64,000 nt of DNA, taken from positions 34,426-98,425 of the forward strand of contig CAZJRS010000001.1 of the NCBI GenBank assembly GCA_964548585.1, written 5' to 3'. The notes below the pieces were generated by a model, which had not been told where the DNA came from, made no database searches, and saw nothing but the letters and a program-made list of their open reading frames with translations. The DNA is from Methanocella_A sp964548585. Its GTDB lineage: Archaea; Halobacteriota; Methanocellia; Methanocellales; Methanocellaceae. Shown in pieces: positions 18,100 through 26,653 of this stretch (positions are counted from its first letter, which is position 1; the number at the start of each line of letters is the position of its first letter). Both the position numbers and the translations under genes were made by a program.

Positions 18100-19050
18100 G
18101 TGTTATCACTCGACGACTTCAAGCCAGTGACGCTGGAAGACAAAGAATTTTTCAGGCAGTTTTATGCCCGCTATCCCCAGGTTCACAGTGACAACACCTT
18201 CACCAACATGGTGTGCTGGAATCACTTCGCGAACTACAGCTATGCAAAGGTGAATGGCAATGTCGTTCTCGCGAGCACCATCGACGGAAAAACCCATTTC
18301 CGCCCGCCCATAGGCCCGCAGAATCCTGCTCTCCTGAAAGATCTGCTCCGCCTCACCACCAGGACAGAAGAAGGCCGGCCGATCATCCTGATCGACCCGG
18401 CTACAGCCGACTGGATGCAATCGCTCCATCCCCGGTTAGAAGTAATAGCTGACAGGGATCAGTCAGAATACGTCTACCAGGCAACAGATCTCGCGGGGCT
18501 CCAGGGTCGTAATTACCTGTACATAAGGCGCGATATCAACAAGTTCAAGCGCAATCACACGTACAGTGTCGAGCCGATAGCTCCGGAGAACAGCCATCAC
18601 GTCAAAGATTTCCTGGACCAGTGGTACGCATCGAGGAGCCACGAGGATGGTTCCGTGGCCAGCCAGGAAAGAGAAGCAGTATTATATGGTCTTGACTATA
18701 TGGCAGAAACCGGCTTCTCGGGCTTGACGATCAATGTCGACGGGAAGATCTGCGCCATGTCCATGTTCGAGCGCCTGAACCCCGACACAGCCCTGATACA
18801 CTTCGAAAAAGGGCTACCGGAGTACGATGGCATATACAAGGTCATCAACCAGGAGACAGCCATACGGCTTTCCCAGGAGTTCACATATATCAACCGTGAA
18901 AGCGACATGGGAGTCCCCGGGTTACGTGAGGCGAAAATGAGGTACCACCCGCACCACATGGTTGAAGTATACACGGCCAGCATGCCTAAACCTTGCTGTA
19001 AGATACAATGCTTCGCCAAACGTATGTGTGGTGCTCACTGCACCACATAA
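18100..19050 (+). CDS. DUF2156 (phosphatidylglycerol lysyltransferase C-domain-like) protein
   Basis: The 316-residue protein matches the GNAT-like DUF2156 domain found at the C-terminus of lysyl-phosphatidylglycerol synthases: the opening DFKPVTLEDKEFFRQFYARY, the middle FKRNHTYSVEPI and the end INRESDMGVPGLREAKMRY. Such domains transfer an aminoacyl or acyl group, and stand-alone copies are usual in methanogens. It starts at GTG (18100) immediately after the GNAT stop, with a perfect AGGAGG 7 bases upstream. The final 15 residues are cysteine-rich (CCKIQCFAKRMCGAHC), which is unusual for the family. Function is inferred only. Confidence 0.8.
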   Translation: MLSLDDFKPVTLEDKEFFRQFYARYPQVHSDNTFTNMVCWNHFANYSYAKVNGNVVLASTIDGKTHFRPPIGPQNPALLKDLLRLTTRTEEGRPIILIDPATADWMQSLHPRLEVIADRDQSEYVYQATDLAGLQGRNYLYIRRDINKFKRNHTYSVEPIAPENSHHVKDFLDQWYASRSHEDGSVASQEREAVLYGLDYMAETGFSGLTINVDGKICAMSMFERLNPDTALIHFEKGLPEYDGIYKVINQETAIRLSQEFTYINRESDMGVPGLREAKMRYHPHHMVEVYTASMPKPCCKIQCFAKRMCGAHCTT

Positions 19051-19486
19051 TAATTCATTATATTATAAAGTATTAATTATATAATGAAAAAACCTGATAA
19101 AGGCAATGCGTCAAGCCCTTGTCTGAGGGTACGTGAAAATTCAGAATAATGGGATATAACCCATTGGTAACAGTACATTTCGGATAGAAAAGGGATGCCA
19201 CAGATTGCACATATTATAATGATACGATTGGTAATAAGATGTATCCTATAAGATATCCTAATGTGCCAGATATCCTGCATTGATAGTTATCCCAGATCTC
19301 CACGATTCTCCAATCCCACTTTTAAACTAAATTATAGATATGCATCCTGTTAAAAAACAGGAATATGGTTGAGGTACCAGATATCCGGTATCCCGCGTTA
19401 TTTATTTTGGCCGGTAATAACAGATTAAAGATAATTTGGATTTAATATATTAATTTGATAAAATTGCTGGTTATTGGTGACTATCA
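19051..19486. other. AT-rich intergenic region without a recognised gene
   Basis: I see no credible reading frame in these 436 bases. The first part is very AT-rich and contains the near-palindrome TATTAATTATATAATG just after the DUF2156 stop. The final 60 bases contain TATA-like stretches that may serve the repeat protein starting at 19487. Confidence 0.5.
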
Positions 19487-19967
19487 ATGAATAGAAAAAT
19501 ACCAGAATTCACTACAGGGACTGTTGTGGTATCAGTACTTAGTATTTGGACAATTATTGTACTAATTGCAATTTTCTCTGTTCCTGTTTATGCAGATGTT
19601 GCCAGCGGCGGAGCAGGCCAAGGAGTAGGAGGACAAGCAACACAGTATGGCAGCATCGGATCAAACACAGGAGGAGCAGGACAAGGAACCGGAGGGGCTG
19701 CAAACATCCAGGGGACTAACGCTACTGGCAATGCTACCACCAAAGACGTAATAGCAGCCGGCGGAGCAGGCCAAGGAGTAGGAGGACAAGCAACACAGTA
19801 TGGCAGCATCGGANNNNNNNNNNNNNNNNNNNNNNNNNNNNNNNNNNNNNNNNNNNNNNNNNNNNNNNNNNNNNNNNNNNNNNNNNNNNNNNNNNNNNNN
19901 NNNNNNNNNNNNNTCAAACACAGGAGGAGCAGGACAAGGAACCGGAGGGGCTGCAAAAACGTCATAA
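19487..19967 (+). CDS. Secreted glycine-rich protein built of 51-residue repeats (interrupted by assembly gap)
   Basis: The protein begins with a membrane/signal segment (about residues 10-36, VVSVLSIWTIIVLIAIFSVP, then YADVAS). It continues as a glycine/glutamine-rich repeat: GGAGQGVGGQATQYGSIG, then SNTGGAGQGTGGAA, then an Asn/Thr-rich linker, 51 residues in all. The gap begins exactly at a codon boundary. After it the sequence resumes as SNTGGAGQGTGGAAKTS and stops at 19965-19967, but this is in frame only if the true gap length is a multiple of three, so the 100 N are a placeholder. Function unknown; a surface or matrix protein is likely. Confidence 0.7.
19607..19813 (+). repeat. 153-base tandem coding repeat (51 residues), cut by the gap
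   Basis: The unit starting GGCGGAGCAGGCCAAGGAGT occurs at 19607 and again at 19760, nearly identical over 54 bases. The spacing is exactly 153 bases. The second unit runs into the gap and its second half reappears after it. Confidence 0.85.
19814..19913. other. Assembly gap (100 N)
   Basis: These are 100 undetermined bases inside the repeat gene. The flanking sequences match the two halves of one repeat unit, so the true length is probably zero or a multiple of 153 bases. Confidence 0.99.
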
Positions 19968-20332
19968 GGAGTTCACCGAGATTAAAAAATCAATCTTGAA
20001 AATGGGAGCGCAATAGGCCATGTGACAGTATCTTATCAGGATTGAGTATTCAGATATGGGAAAGTGAATGTTCAGATGGATATTCAGATTTATAAAAGCC
20101 AGAATGATGACCACCAGGTACTTATTCACATGATGGCCTATAGCTGGGATATCCGATCTCACCCCTTTTTAAATTATGAAAATATATTAAAATAGTTTTC
20201 ATCCGCAGAACAATTATTTACAAGGACACGACAATAAAAAATACTCGATAAGTCCCTAAAAACCTTAAACCCTTTATAAATTTGTTAATTTTTATATATG
20301 TATGGATTTAACCCTCATTTTGGGTTGGATGG
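19968..20332. other. Intergenic region with a promoter for the next secreted protein
   Basis: No gene is evident. A TATA-like CTTTATAAATT lies at about 20270-20280, followed by a leader containing a small AACCC/GGGTT hairpin and GGATGG just before the ATG at 20333. Confidence 0.5.
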
Positions 20333-21622
20333 ATGAATCGAAGTGTAACAAGCATTATTATGCTAATGATAGTTTTTTTAATCATACTATCTGGAACCGC
20401 ACAAATGCAAAAACCGATAACCCGAACAGAAGGGTCTGACTCCCTAAAAGAGAAAAGCGGACAGGGAGAACCGATAGACATATCTATGTTACCGGTACCG
20501 CCACGCATATCAGAACCTGACAGTAGCTATGGAAACACGGACAGAAGCGCGATGATCGGTGAGAAACTGACAGAGGTTTCCAATGATACGCTGATAAAAA
20601 GGATATCTATAAAAGAGAGTTCGGATAGAATTTTAGTTAACGTGCAGTTGAAAAGTTATACTAATCCCTATGACTTGGTTAAGCAAATTGGCAACCTGAC
20701 CTCTTCGATCGATTTTTATTATGGCTTAACGGACGATAAACAAGGCCGTAATATATCCTTAAAAGTCGACGATGGCACAGGGAGGCTGATCACGGATGCT
20801 GAGTTCTCGAACAAAGATTACACTTTTATTTACTATAATGTCCTTGAGGTCCAGGGCAATAATACTAGTGCGATGACGCCGGTGCAGACATGGAAACCAA
20901 ACCGGAAAATGATGATGCTATTGACGATGCTTACGCCCACGACATCACCATTAATTAGTGGTGGAGGATGGAACCCGCCATGGCCAATGTCGACACCCAC
21001 ATTACCTTTACCCACGTATTATAGTCCGCCATACAAACCGACATATTTTCCCTCGATTAGCCAAGCCAACCTATCCTCAGACTCGGTTTCCAAAAACAGC
21101 ACCATGAAACCGCTATCGAAAAACCTCTACCCCGAATTACCAATGAAAAAAGTGCCAAAAACCCAGTATGGTAACACTAGCAGAAGTTCAATGATCGCAG
21201 AGAAACTTACTATCGAAAACGGTGGAAAGATGGGCGTCCATATTAACGAAAACCCAGATAGTACTATTCTGGTTGATCTGCACTTTAAGTATTACGACAT
21301 TGATCGGATCTTATCATCTTCGGCAGATACTATATATTATATAAATTGGGTGTATAGGATGATTGGTCTTGGAAATAGTGATTTTATGCTCAAGATATAT
21401 GGGCCGAAGGACAAGCAGATCGCAAGTGCGAGATTTTCAGGCTCGAAGAATGCGTTTGAAGAATTTTATATGATACCAGCCGAAGGAATTCCAGTCAAAG
21501 GAATACCAGCAAAGGGGACAGAACAGACTCCCCGACAAGGCGATGTATCAGGTAATCCAATAGCTGGTAATAACACCGCAGCCCTAAACAATACTCAGAA
21601 CGTAGTAATTAATTACTGGTAA
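20333..21622 (+). CDS. Secreted protein with an internally duplicated domain, unknown function
   Basis: The 429-residue protein has a signal peptide (1-23, MLMIVFLIILSGTAQ). Two related ~105-residue domains follow: one begins YGNTDRSAMIGEKL at about 66 and the other YGNTSRSSMIAEKL at about 279. Both share a later strand pattern (ILVNVQLKSY versus ILVDLHFKYY) and a DFYYG/YYINWVY region. A Pro/Thr-rich linker of about 70 residues joins them, and the tail is Asn/Gly-rich. No family is recognised. The duplication suggests a binding domain used twice on the cell surface. It follows another repetitive secreted protein. Confidence 0.75.
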   Translation: MNRSVTSIIMLMIVFLIILSGTAQMQKPITRTEGSDSLKEKSGQGEPIDISMLPVPPRISEPDSSYGNTDRSAMIGEKLTEVSNDTLIKRISIKESSDRILVNVQLKSYTNPYDLVKQIGNLTSSIDFYYGLTDDKQGRNISLKVDDGTGRLITDAEFSNKDYTFIYYNVLEVQGNNTSAMTPVQTWKPNRKMMMLLTMLTPTTSPLISGGGWNPPWPMSTPTLPLPTYYSPPYKPTYFPSISQANLSSDSVSKNSTMKPLSKNLYPELPMKKVPKTQYGNTSRSSMIAEKLTIENGGKMGVHINENPDSTILVDLHFKYYDIDRILSSSADTIYYINWVYRMIGLGNSDFMLKIYGPKDKQIASARFSGSKNAFEEFYMIPAEGIPVKGIPAKGTEQTPRQGDVSGNPIAGNNTAALNNTQNVVINYW

Positions 21623-21652
21623 AATATATAGAGTGGGGATGGTAGATCCACA

Positions 21653-22705
21653 TTATAATTTAATCCGACCCAGACTAAAGTACTGTACCCCATTCCTATC
21701 AAACGCGAACACCATATCCTTCCGAACGCTGTTGGCCAGTCTGATAGACTTAGACAGGTCCTGCATCTGGTATACGTGGTCGTTTTCGACGAATCCCACG
21801 AGGTACCTGGAGTGGGGGATTTTCTCGACGGTCTCGATCTGCTCGTAAACCCGGAAATCGCTGCCGAACTTGAACCCGGTCTTGGCTACGAGGCCTTTAT
21901 CCCGGAGATCGGCGTAAGTCTTGAGCTTGCCTTCGAATGATGGCTCTATCGTCAGCGCCTTTGCGGTGAAGTCCTCGGGAGTCATGATGTGCCCGGTATA
22001 ATCTGCGACTTCAAGCTTACCCCTCATAATCAGGTAAGCTGCCTCAACCAGCGAAAGCTGCAGTCTTAGGTCGTCCATAGGATTGCCATAAAACCCACCC
22101 TGGTGGAGCTTAGTAGAAACCTCGCTTTCCCAGATGACCACCCGGTCTTCCAGGAAGGTGGCCGAACCCGGCACAGGGGTTAACTCAACCGGCTGCATGC
22201 CCCCTTTCAGGGTGTTGAACTTGACACCGTAGTAGGTGATGTCACTTTCCTCGTCGACGATGGCGAGAACCATCTCTTTTCTGACATTCAGGGCAGCCTG
22301 CAGGTTACCGATGATCTGTTGTAACGGAATCGGCTTGCGCTCGGTGACCACGTGGACGAAGTATTTGGATGGCGAGACATTGGGCTTGCCGCCTCTGGGA
22401 TATACCCGGAAGTCAGTCACGCTGGGCTGGACATAATAGCCCCGCTCCCGCAGGTCCCGGTACACGATGTACTTGAGTTCGAAGTACTCCTGGGTCTGGG
22501 ATGCGATGATGAAAAAGTCCCTGAAAGAGAGCGATCTGCCATCCTGGTCTACGGTAATCCGTGCTCGGTCAAGCAGGTAAGCGGCTTCCACGAGTGCCAG
22601 TTCAAGCAGATCATCCTTGATACGGCCGTAGTACTGGGTGTTGTAAAGCTCCGCGACCACGTCGCTGCCGAATACTACTTTATCGCCTTTCAGGACTCCT
22701 TTCAT
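21653..22705 (-). CDS. endA: tRNA-splicing endonuclease, fused two-domain (alpha'2-type)
   Basis: The 350-residue enzyme cuts introns from pre-tRNAs at bulge-helix-bulge sites. It contains two copies of the endonuclease repeat, as in euryarchaeal homodimeric enzymes. The C-terminal copy keeps the catalytic triad: Tyr in SDFRVYE, His in PHSRYLVGF and Lys in SVRKDMVFA. The N-terminal copy keeps Tyr (TDFRVYP) and Lys (VRKEMVLA) but the His position reads SPSKYFV, so it is probably a structural, inactive repeat. AGAGG lies 6 bases before the ATG. The gene is convergent with the secreted-protein gene. Confidence 0.93.
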   Translation of the reverse strand: MKGVLKGDKVVFGSDVVAELYNTQYYGRIKDDLLELALVEAAYLLDRARITVDQDGRSLSFRDFFIIASQTQEYFELKYIVYRDLRERGYYVQPSVTDFRVYPRGGKPNVSPSKYFVHVVTERKPIPLQQIIGNLQAALNVRKEMVLAIVDEESDITYYGVKFNTLKGGMQPVELTPVPGSATFLEDRVVIWESEVSTKLHQGGFYGNPMDDLRLQLSLVEAAYLIMRGKLEVADYTGHIMTPEDFTAKALTIEPSFEGKLKTYADLRDKGLVAKTGFKFGSDFRVYEQIETVEKIPHSRYLVGFVENDHVYQMQDLSKSIRLANSVRKDMVFAFDRNGVQYFSLGRIKL

Positions 22706-22758
22706 GATAGCCTCTGCGCCTTAGTTATTGGACATGATATAAAAAGGTTGAGCAGAGT

Positions 22759-23706
22759 TCATTCACCCCTGATCTCGTCGAACGCCAGATCATCCCACTT
22801 GCGTAGCCCTTTCACGATATCGAACTCCACCGGGGTGAGCACCGGTACTTTGAACTGCCCCGCGTCATCGATGGCCACCCTGGGACAGACTGTAGATACG
22901 TATGCATCCACCTTGAAAGATATGAGTCGGTCCGGGGTAATCTCCCGGATAGAGATCAGTACGGCATCGCCGGCCACCTCTTTGATCCGCCGGGCCAGCT
23001 CCAGTCGCTTCTGTCCGGTTTTCGTGCCGATGATGACACCCCATTTCTTCGCATCGATCGCCCGGGACATCACACCATAGCGTTGCCGCATAATTTTTTC
23101 GACGTCGACTTTACGGGCTTCTCCGGTGAACGGATCGGCTGCTATCACGGGCACCTGAGTCGAAAGCTGCACGCCCATGGGGTGGAAGTTGCCACTGCCT
23201 ACGTATAGAATAGTATCCACGCCGGAAGGCGTTGCACTGAAATTGCACCCGAGCAACTGACCCGGGTACGTGATCCTTGAATCGCCTCGGCTCACGGCCG
23301 GCGTTTTCCCTGCATCGGCCAGGAGTTGCTCCATCCTCGACAGCATGTGGATGTGCTGCACCGTCGTCACCACGCCGACTTTTTGCCCCAGTAACGGCAG
23401 GGCATTTTTGATTGCCACCTCTACGTCGACCTCGTGATGGTACTCGATAAAGACGATACGATCATCGTCCAGCAGCCGGGAATGGCCGAAGTGAAAGAGC
23501 ACGTCCACCATATCCAGCAGACTATCGTCAATATCGCAGGCCCCATAACACGGGTCGCCCGAGAGGATTACCATGGCCCCGGTCCGGTTCTCAACCTCTT
23601 TTGCGATATCTGGCCCCTGCCTCTTCAGGCCTTCTGGAAACTGAAGTCCGATCGTCGTGGCTTTGCGGTCCTGTGCCAGGCGGACGATCTCATCAACGTC
23701 GATCAT
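22759..23706 (-). CDS. dph2: Diphthamide biosynthesis enzyme Dph2 (archaeal Dph1/Dph2-like radical enzyme)
   Basis: The 315-residue enzyme transfers the 3-amino-3-carboxypropyl group of SAM to a histidine of elongation factor 2, the first step of diphthamide synthesis. Its three cluster-binding cysteines are visible in GDPCYGACD, LLGCNFS and STVCPRVAID, matching the noncanonical [4Fe-4S] radical SAM arrangement. I place the start at the ATG at 23704-23706 because GGGGGA precedes it; a longer reading adds 16 unlikely residues. It stands 53 bases downstream of endA's start on the same strand. Confidence 0.93.
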   Translation of the reverse strand: MIDVDEIVRLAQDRKATTIGLQFPEGLKRQGPDIAKEVENRTGAMVILSGDPCYGACDIDDSLLDMVDVLFHFGHSRLLDDDRIVFIEYHHEVDVEVAIKNALPLLGQKVGVVTTVQHIHMLSRMEQLLADAGKTPAVSRGDSRITYPGQLLGCNFSATPSGVDTILYVGSGNFHPMGVQLSTQVPVIAADPFTGEARKVDVEKIMRQRYGVMSRAIDAKKWGVIIGTKTGQKRLELARRIKEVAGDAVLISIREITPDRLISFKVDAYVSTVCPRVAIDDAGQFKVPVLTPVEFDIVKGLRKWDDLAFDEIRGE

Positions 23707-23924
23707 GATCAGTCCCCCATATGCATTCTCGGGGTATATAAAAGCGGGGGACACAGGGGATAACGGCAGAAAGTACCGCCTTACGACAGGGTAGCACTCG
23801 CTCGATAAATATATGACAAGGGTGAAATCGGATAACTGCCGTCGAATATGCTGAAGTCAGTTAGGTGAATAGCGTAAAAAATCCGGTAGAATCGCACATT
23901 TACCGAATAATATTATAGAAGTTA

Positions 23925-23934
23925 TTTTATAAAA
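23925..23934 (+). promoter_or_regulatory. TATA box of the first tRNA-Thr gene
   Basis: TTTTATAAAA ends 29 bases before the 5' end of the tRNA at 23964, the normal archaeal spacing. Confidence 0.6.
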
Positions 23935-23963
23935 CAATGCCCAACAAGGTATTGTAAGCATAA

Positions 23964-24037
23964 GCCCCTGTGGCTCAGCTGGTTAGAGCGGCTGACATGT
24001 AATCAGCAGATCGGTAGTTCGAATCTATCCGGGGGCT
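23964..24037 (+). tRNA. tRNA-Thr-like (TGT) with A33 in the anticodon loop
   Basis: All arms fold. The acceptor is GCCCCTG/CGGGGGC, the D stem GCTC/GAGC, the anticodon stem GCTGA/TCAGC and the T arm GGTAG-TTCGAAT-CTATC. The discriminator is U73, typical of archaeal tRNA-Thr. The anticodon loop reads CATGTAA, so positions 34-36 are TGT but position 33 is A instead of the nearly universal U. A TATA box lies at the right distance. A second, normal tRNA-Thr (TGT) lies 155 bases downstream, so this copy may be a variant or decaying duplicate. Confidence 0.8.
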
Positions 24038-24192
24038 CTGTATAACAAGTCAGCATCCACACCTAAATATTATATATAAATTCGGCAAGATGGCAAACCA
24101 GCATTTTGGCGGTGGGTATCCAGGTACCCACCACCATGTTGCCACGCGTAAAATATTAATACAGCAATGGACATCTACTTTTCAATCACAAT

Positions 24193-24266
24193 GCCTCTGT
24201 GGCTTAGCCCGGTATAGCGGCTGACTTGTAATCAGCAGGTCGCGAGTTCAAATCTCGCCGGAGGCT
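24193..24266 (+). tRNA. tRNA-Thr (TGT)
   Basis: The cloverleaf is standard: acceptor GCCTCTG/CGGAGGC, D arm GCTTAGCCCGGTATAGC, anticodon stem-loop GCTGA-CTTGTAA-TCAGC with U33 and anticodon TGT, T arm CGAG-TTCAAAT-CTCG, and discriminator U. CCA is not encoded. AAATATTAA about 40 bases upstream is a possible TATA element. Confidence 0.95.
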
Positions 24267-24666
24267 CTTTTATCTAAAGTTTTTCAAATTCACCGGCCCT
24301 GTTGAGCTTTCACGATCGCTAACGAACTATCGGAGAGACATCGAAGGCCGGCATATATACTCCCACGCTAAGCCCGGTTGTTGGCTCGCCAGAGTCAGAC
24401 CATTAAGAGTCCGGCCGGGCAACCTTAAGCCGCTACCCCGCTGGTCCGCGAGACGCTCTTAACCGGGTGAATGAACCTGCACCGCCGTCCGGCCTCCGTT
24501 TTACCATCGGGAAGATTCCAGCCGTGAATACCCCCGTGTGTTACGAGTTAGCCATAGCAACTGCTTCAGTCTCGGTGATCTAAGACCATTTGACAAAATT
24601 CGAATGATCGTCTTGTGTCAACTATTATTAAAAGCGGGATTATTTCGACTTTTGGGTGAAAGACAA
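24267..24666. other. GC-rich unannotated region, candidate non-coding RNA
   Basis: No reading frame is convincing. From about 24380 to 24510 the sequence is unusually GC-rich compared with the AT-rich spacers nearby and offers strong pairings (GCCCGG at 24382 with CCGGGC at 24414). A TATA-like CATATATAC lies at about 24353-24361, 25 bases before it. This combination often marks a stable RNA, but I recognise no SRP, RNase P or box C/D motif, so it is only a candidate. Confidence 0.35.
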
Positions 24667-25776
24667 ATGGCTGATAATAGAAAATTAGTCTTGATACTAA
24701 TCGTACTGTCGGTAGTCGTGGGTCTTACTGTCCCGGCACTCGCCCAGACGGCGACCGGCCAGAAAACGATCCTCCAGAACCTGGCGGGCAATGGTGACTT
24801 CTCGACGCTGGCAAACGCGGCAAAGACCGCCGGACTGGATAACACGCTGGCCGGAACGGGGCCATACACAGTCTTCGCGCCGAATAATGCGGCGTTCGGA
24901 CAGATTTCACAGCAGTCGATCAGCGCGCTGATGAACGATAAGGCTAAGCTGGGCGACCTGATGAAGTATCACGTCGTGCCTGGAAAACTGTCCTACACAG
25001 ACCTTACAAACCGAAACTCGCTGCAGACGGTCGATGGGAAGACGTTGCCCGTGACCCGCCAGTCCGACGGGACGATCACCGTTGGCGGTGCCAGAGTCGT
25101 GAACAACGGCATCGATAGCAGCAACGGCATGATCTTTCCGGTGAACAGCGTCATCACGCCGCCAGGCTTTGCTATGCCGCAGGCAGCTCAGACTTCTGCA
25201 CAGGGATTACCCTGGTGGATACTACCGTTGGCACTGGGCATACTGGCAGCGATCGCAATATACTTGTTGACACGGCACAGGAAACACGCAGAGCCCGAGC
25301 CACGAGCGAAGTACAAAGAGAAGGTGCCAGCCGAGCGTGCAGCACCCCGGTATGAAGAAGAGCAACTCCGTACCGAGGCCACGAGCAGGCCCGAGGAGAC
25401 CATGAGAGACGTCCGGGAATCGACGGCTGCCTATAAAGAGCCGCGGATCGCTGACATCGCAAAGAACCTCAGCCTCCCGTTGTCCGGCGTCGCGCTGACC
25501 GGGCTAAACGCCCTTATCAGCAAGGGCACGTTCGGCGACAAGCAGGACTTTATCGGCTTCCTGGCGAAAAATTTCTTCGCGAACAACATGGAATCGTCCA
25601 TGGCTGGAGGCAAGGGTCCGAGCGAGTCCATGATCATGGACGTCATCAACAAGACCGGGGTAGCGAAAGGCTTCTCCCGCGATGATACCATGAAGATGAT
25701 CGTGCCTCTGCTCATCACGGGGTTTACGGCCATCTATAATTACCTGCACAAGCAGCCTGCCGTCGTGACCAGATAA
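24667..25776 (+). CDS. FAS1 (fasciclin) domain membrane protein with cytoplasmic tail
   Basis: The 369-residue protein has a signal peptide (1-26, ending ALAQT). A fasciclin domain at about 30-150 carries both conserved boxes (TGPYTVFAPNNAAF and LMKYHVVPGKLSY). One membrane helix lies at about 178-198 (WWILPLALGILAAIAIYLL). A charged cytoplasmic linker follows, then a ~100-residue C-terminal domain (NLSLPLSGVALTGLNALIS and on) of unknown type. FAS1 domains mediate adhesion. I use the ATG at 24667: GGTGA lies about 8 bases upstream and only this start begins with the signal peptide. A cytoplasmic domain makes this larger than a plain secreted FAS1 protein. Confidence 0.85.
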   Translation: MADNRKLVLILIVLSVVVGLTVPALAQTATGQKTILQNLAGNGDFSTLANAAKTAGLDNTLAGTGPYTVFAPNNAAFGQISQQSISALMNDKAKLGDLMKYHVVPGKLSYTDLTNRNSLQTVDGKTLPVTRQSDGTITVGGARVVNNGIDSSNGMIFPVNSVITPPGFAMPQAAQTSAQGLPWWILPLALGILAAIAIYLLTRHRKHAEPEPRAKYKEKVPAERAAPRYEEEQLRTEATSRPEETMRDVRESTAAYKEPRIADIAKNLSLPLSGVALTGLNALISKGTFGDKQDFIGFLAKNFFANNMESSMAGGKGPSESMIMDVINKTGVAKGFSRDDTMKMIVPLLITGFTAIYNYLHKQPAVVTR

Positions 25777-26082
25777 CACAATTTTCACCTTCTTTTTTTT
25801 CGCAACAAGAACATTGTCAGTGACGACAGCCCGGACATTCCGGATAGTTTAGAAGGTCGGCATCTCCAACCATTCTCCACCAACCGTTTTAAGCAGATAC
25901 TTCTTCGGAAATTTTTAATAGCCATGCCACACTATGACCATACATCTGTTGGTCTGCCGTTGTTAGCATAATCATGATAAAATGAGAGGTAAATCTATAA
26001 CGGTTAGAGCAGTAATCTTAAATCTAATCAGACAAACACTGTATTGGGTACGATTCATCAGGTTATCGAGAAGGGAAACTAC
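25777..26082. other. Terminator T-run and promoter region
   Basis: Eight T at 25793-25800 shortly after the FAS1 stop are a likely archaeal terminator. The rest is intergenic and should carry the promoter of the XRE-cupin gene, with AT-rich stretches at about 25905-25990. No gene is present. Confidence 0.5.
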
Positions 26083-26637
26083 ATGCAGGAACGAACTAAA
26101 GAAGTCGCTGCCCGGGTGAAGGAGCTGAGAGAGATCCTCGATACCAGCCCGGGAGACATGGCTACCTACCTCAGGGTCAGCCCGGAGACCTACGGAAGAT
26201 ATGAGGCCGGAGAGGAAGATATCCCGGCCAGCATTCTCTATGAAATTTCCCGGAAACTCGGAGTAGAGATGAGCATACTTCTGACTGGGGAAACCCCCAG
26301 GATGCACTATTTCTCGGTCACCAGAAAGGGGCAGGGTGTCAGTGTCGAGCGCAGGAAGGAGTACAAGTACCATAACCTGGCTTTGAATTTTATCAATAAG
26401 AAAGCCGAGCCATTTATCGTGACGGTAGAGCCTAAGCCTGCAGACAGCGAAGTCCACACCAACTCCCATCCAGGGCAGGAGTTCAACTATGTCCTCGAAG
26501 GCAGCCTCAAGCTCCTCATCAGAGATCACGAGATAACCCTCAACGAAGGCGATTCAATCTATTTCGATTCAAGCTGCGAACATGCCATGGTGGCGCTGAA
26601 CAACAAGCCGGCACGATTCCTGGCCATAATCATGTGA
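26083..26637 (+). CDS. XRE-family regulator with C-terminal cupin sensor domain
   Basis: The 184-residue protein couples an N-terminal helix-turn-helix (about 8-65: LREILDTSPGDMATYLRVSP, then YEAGEEDIPASILYEISRKL) to a cupin beta barrel (about 105-184: HTNSHPGQEFNYVLEGSLKL, then GDSIYFDSSCEHAMVALNNK). Such proteins bind a small ligand and control the adjacent metabolic gene. I chose the ATG at 26083 because AAGGGA lies about 7 bases upstream. The acyl-CoA synthetase gene starts 16 bases after its stop, so the regulator probably controls that operon. Confidence 0.9.
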   Translation: MQERTKEVAARVKELREILDTSPGDMATYLRVSPETYGRYEAGEEDIPASILYEISRKLGVEMSILLTGETPRMHYFSVTRKGQGVSVERRKEYKYHNLALNFINKKAEPFIVTVEPKPADSEVHTNSHPGQEFNYVLEGSLKLLIRDHEITLNEGDSIYFDSSCEHAMVALNNKPARFLAIIM

Positions 26638-26653
26638 AAACGGAGATAATCAT

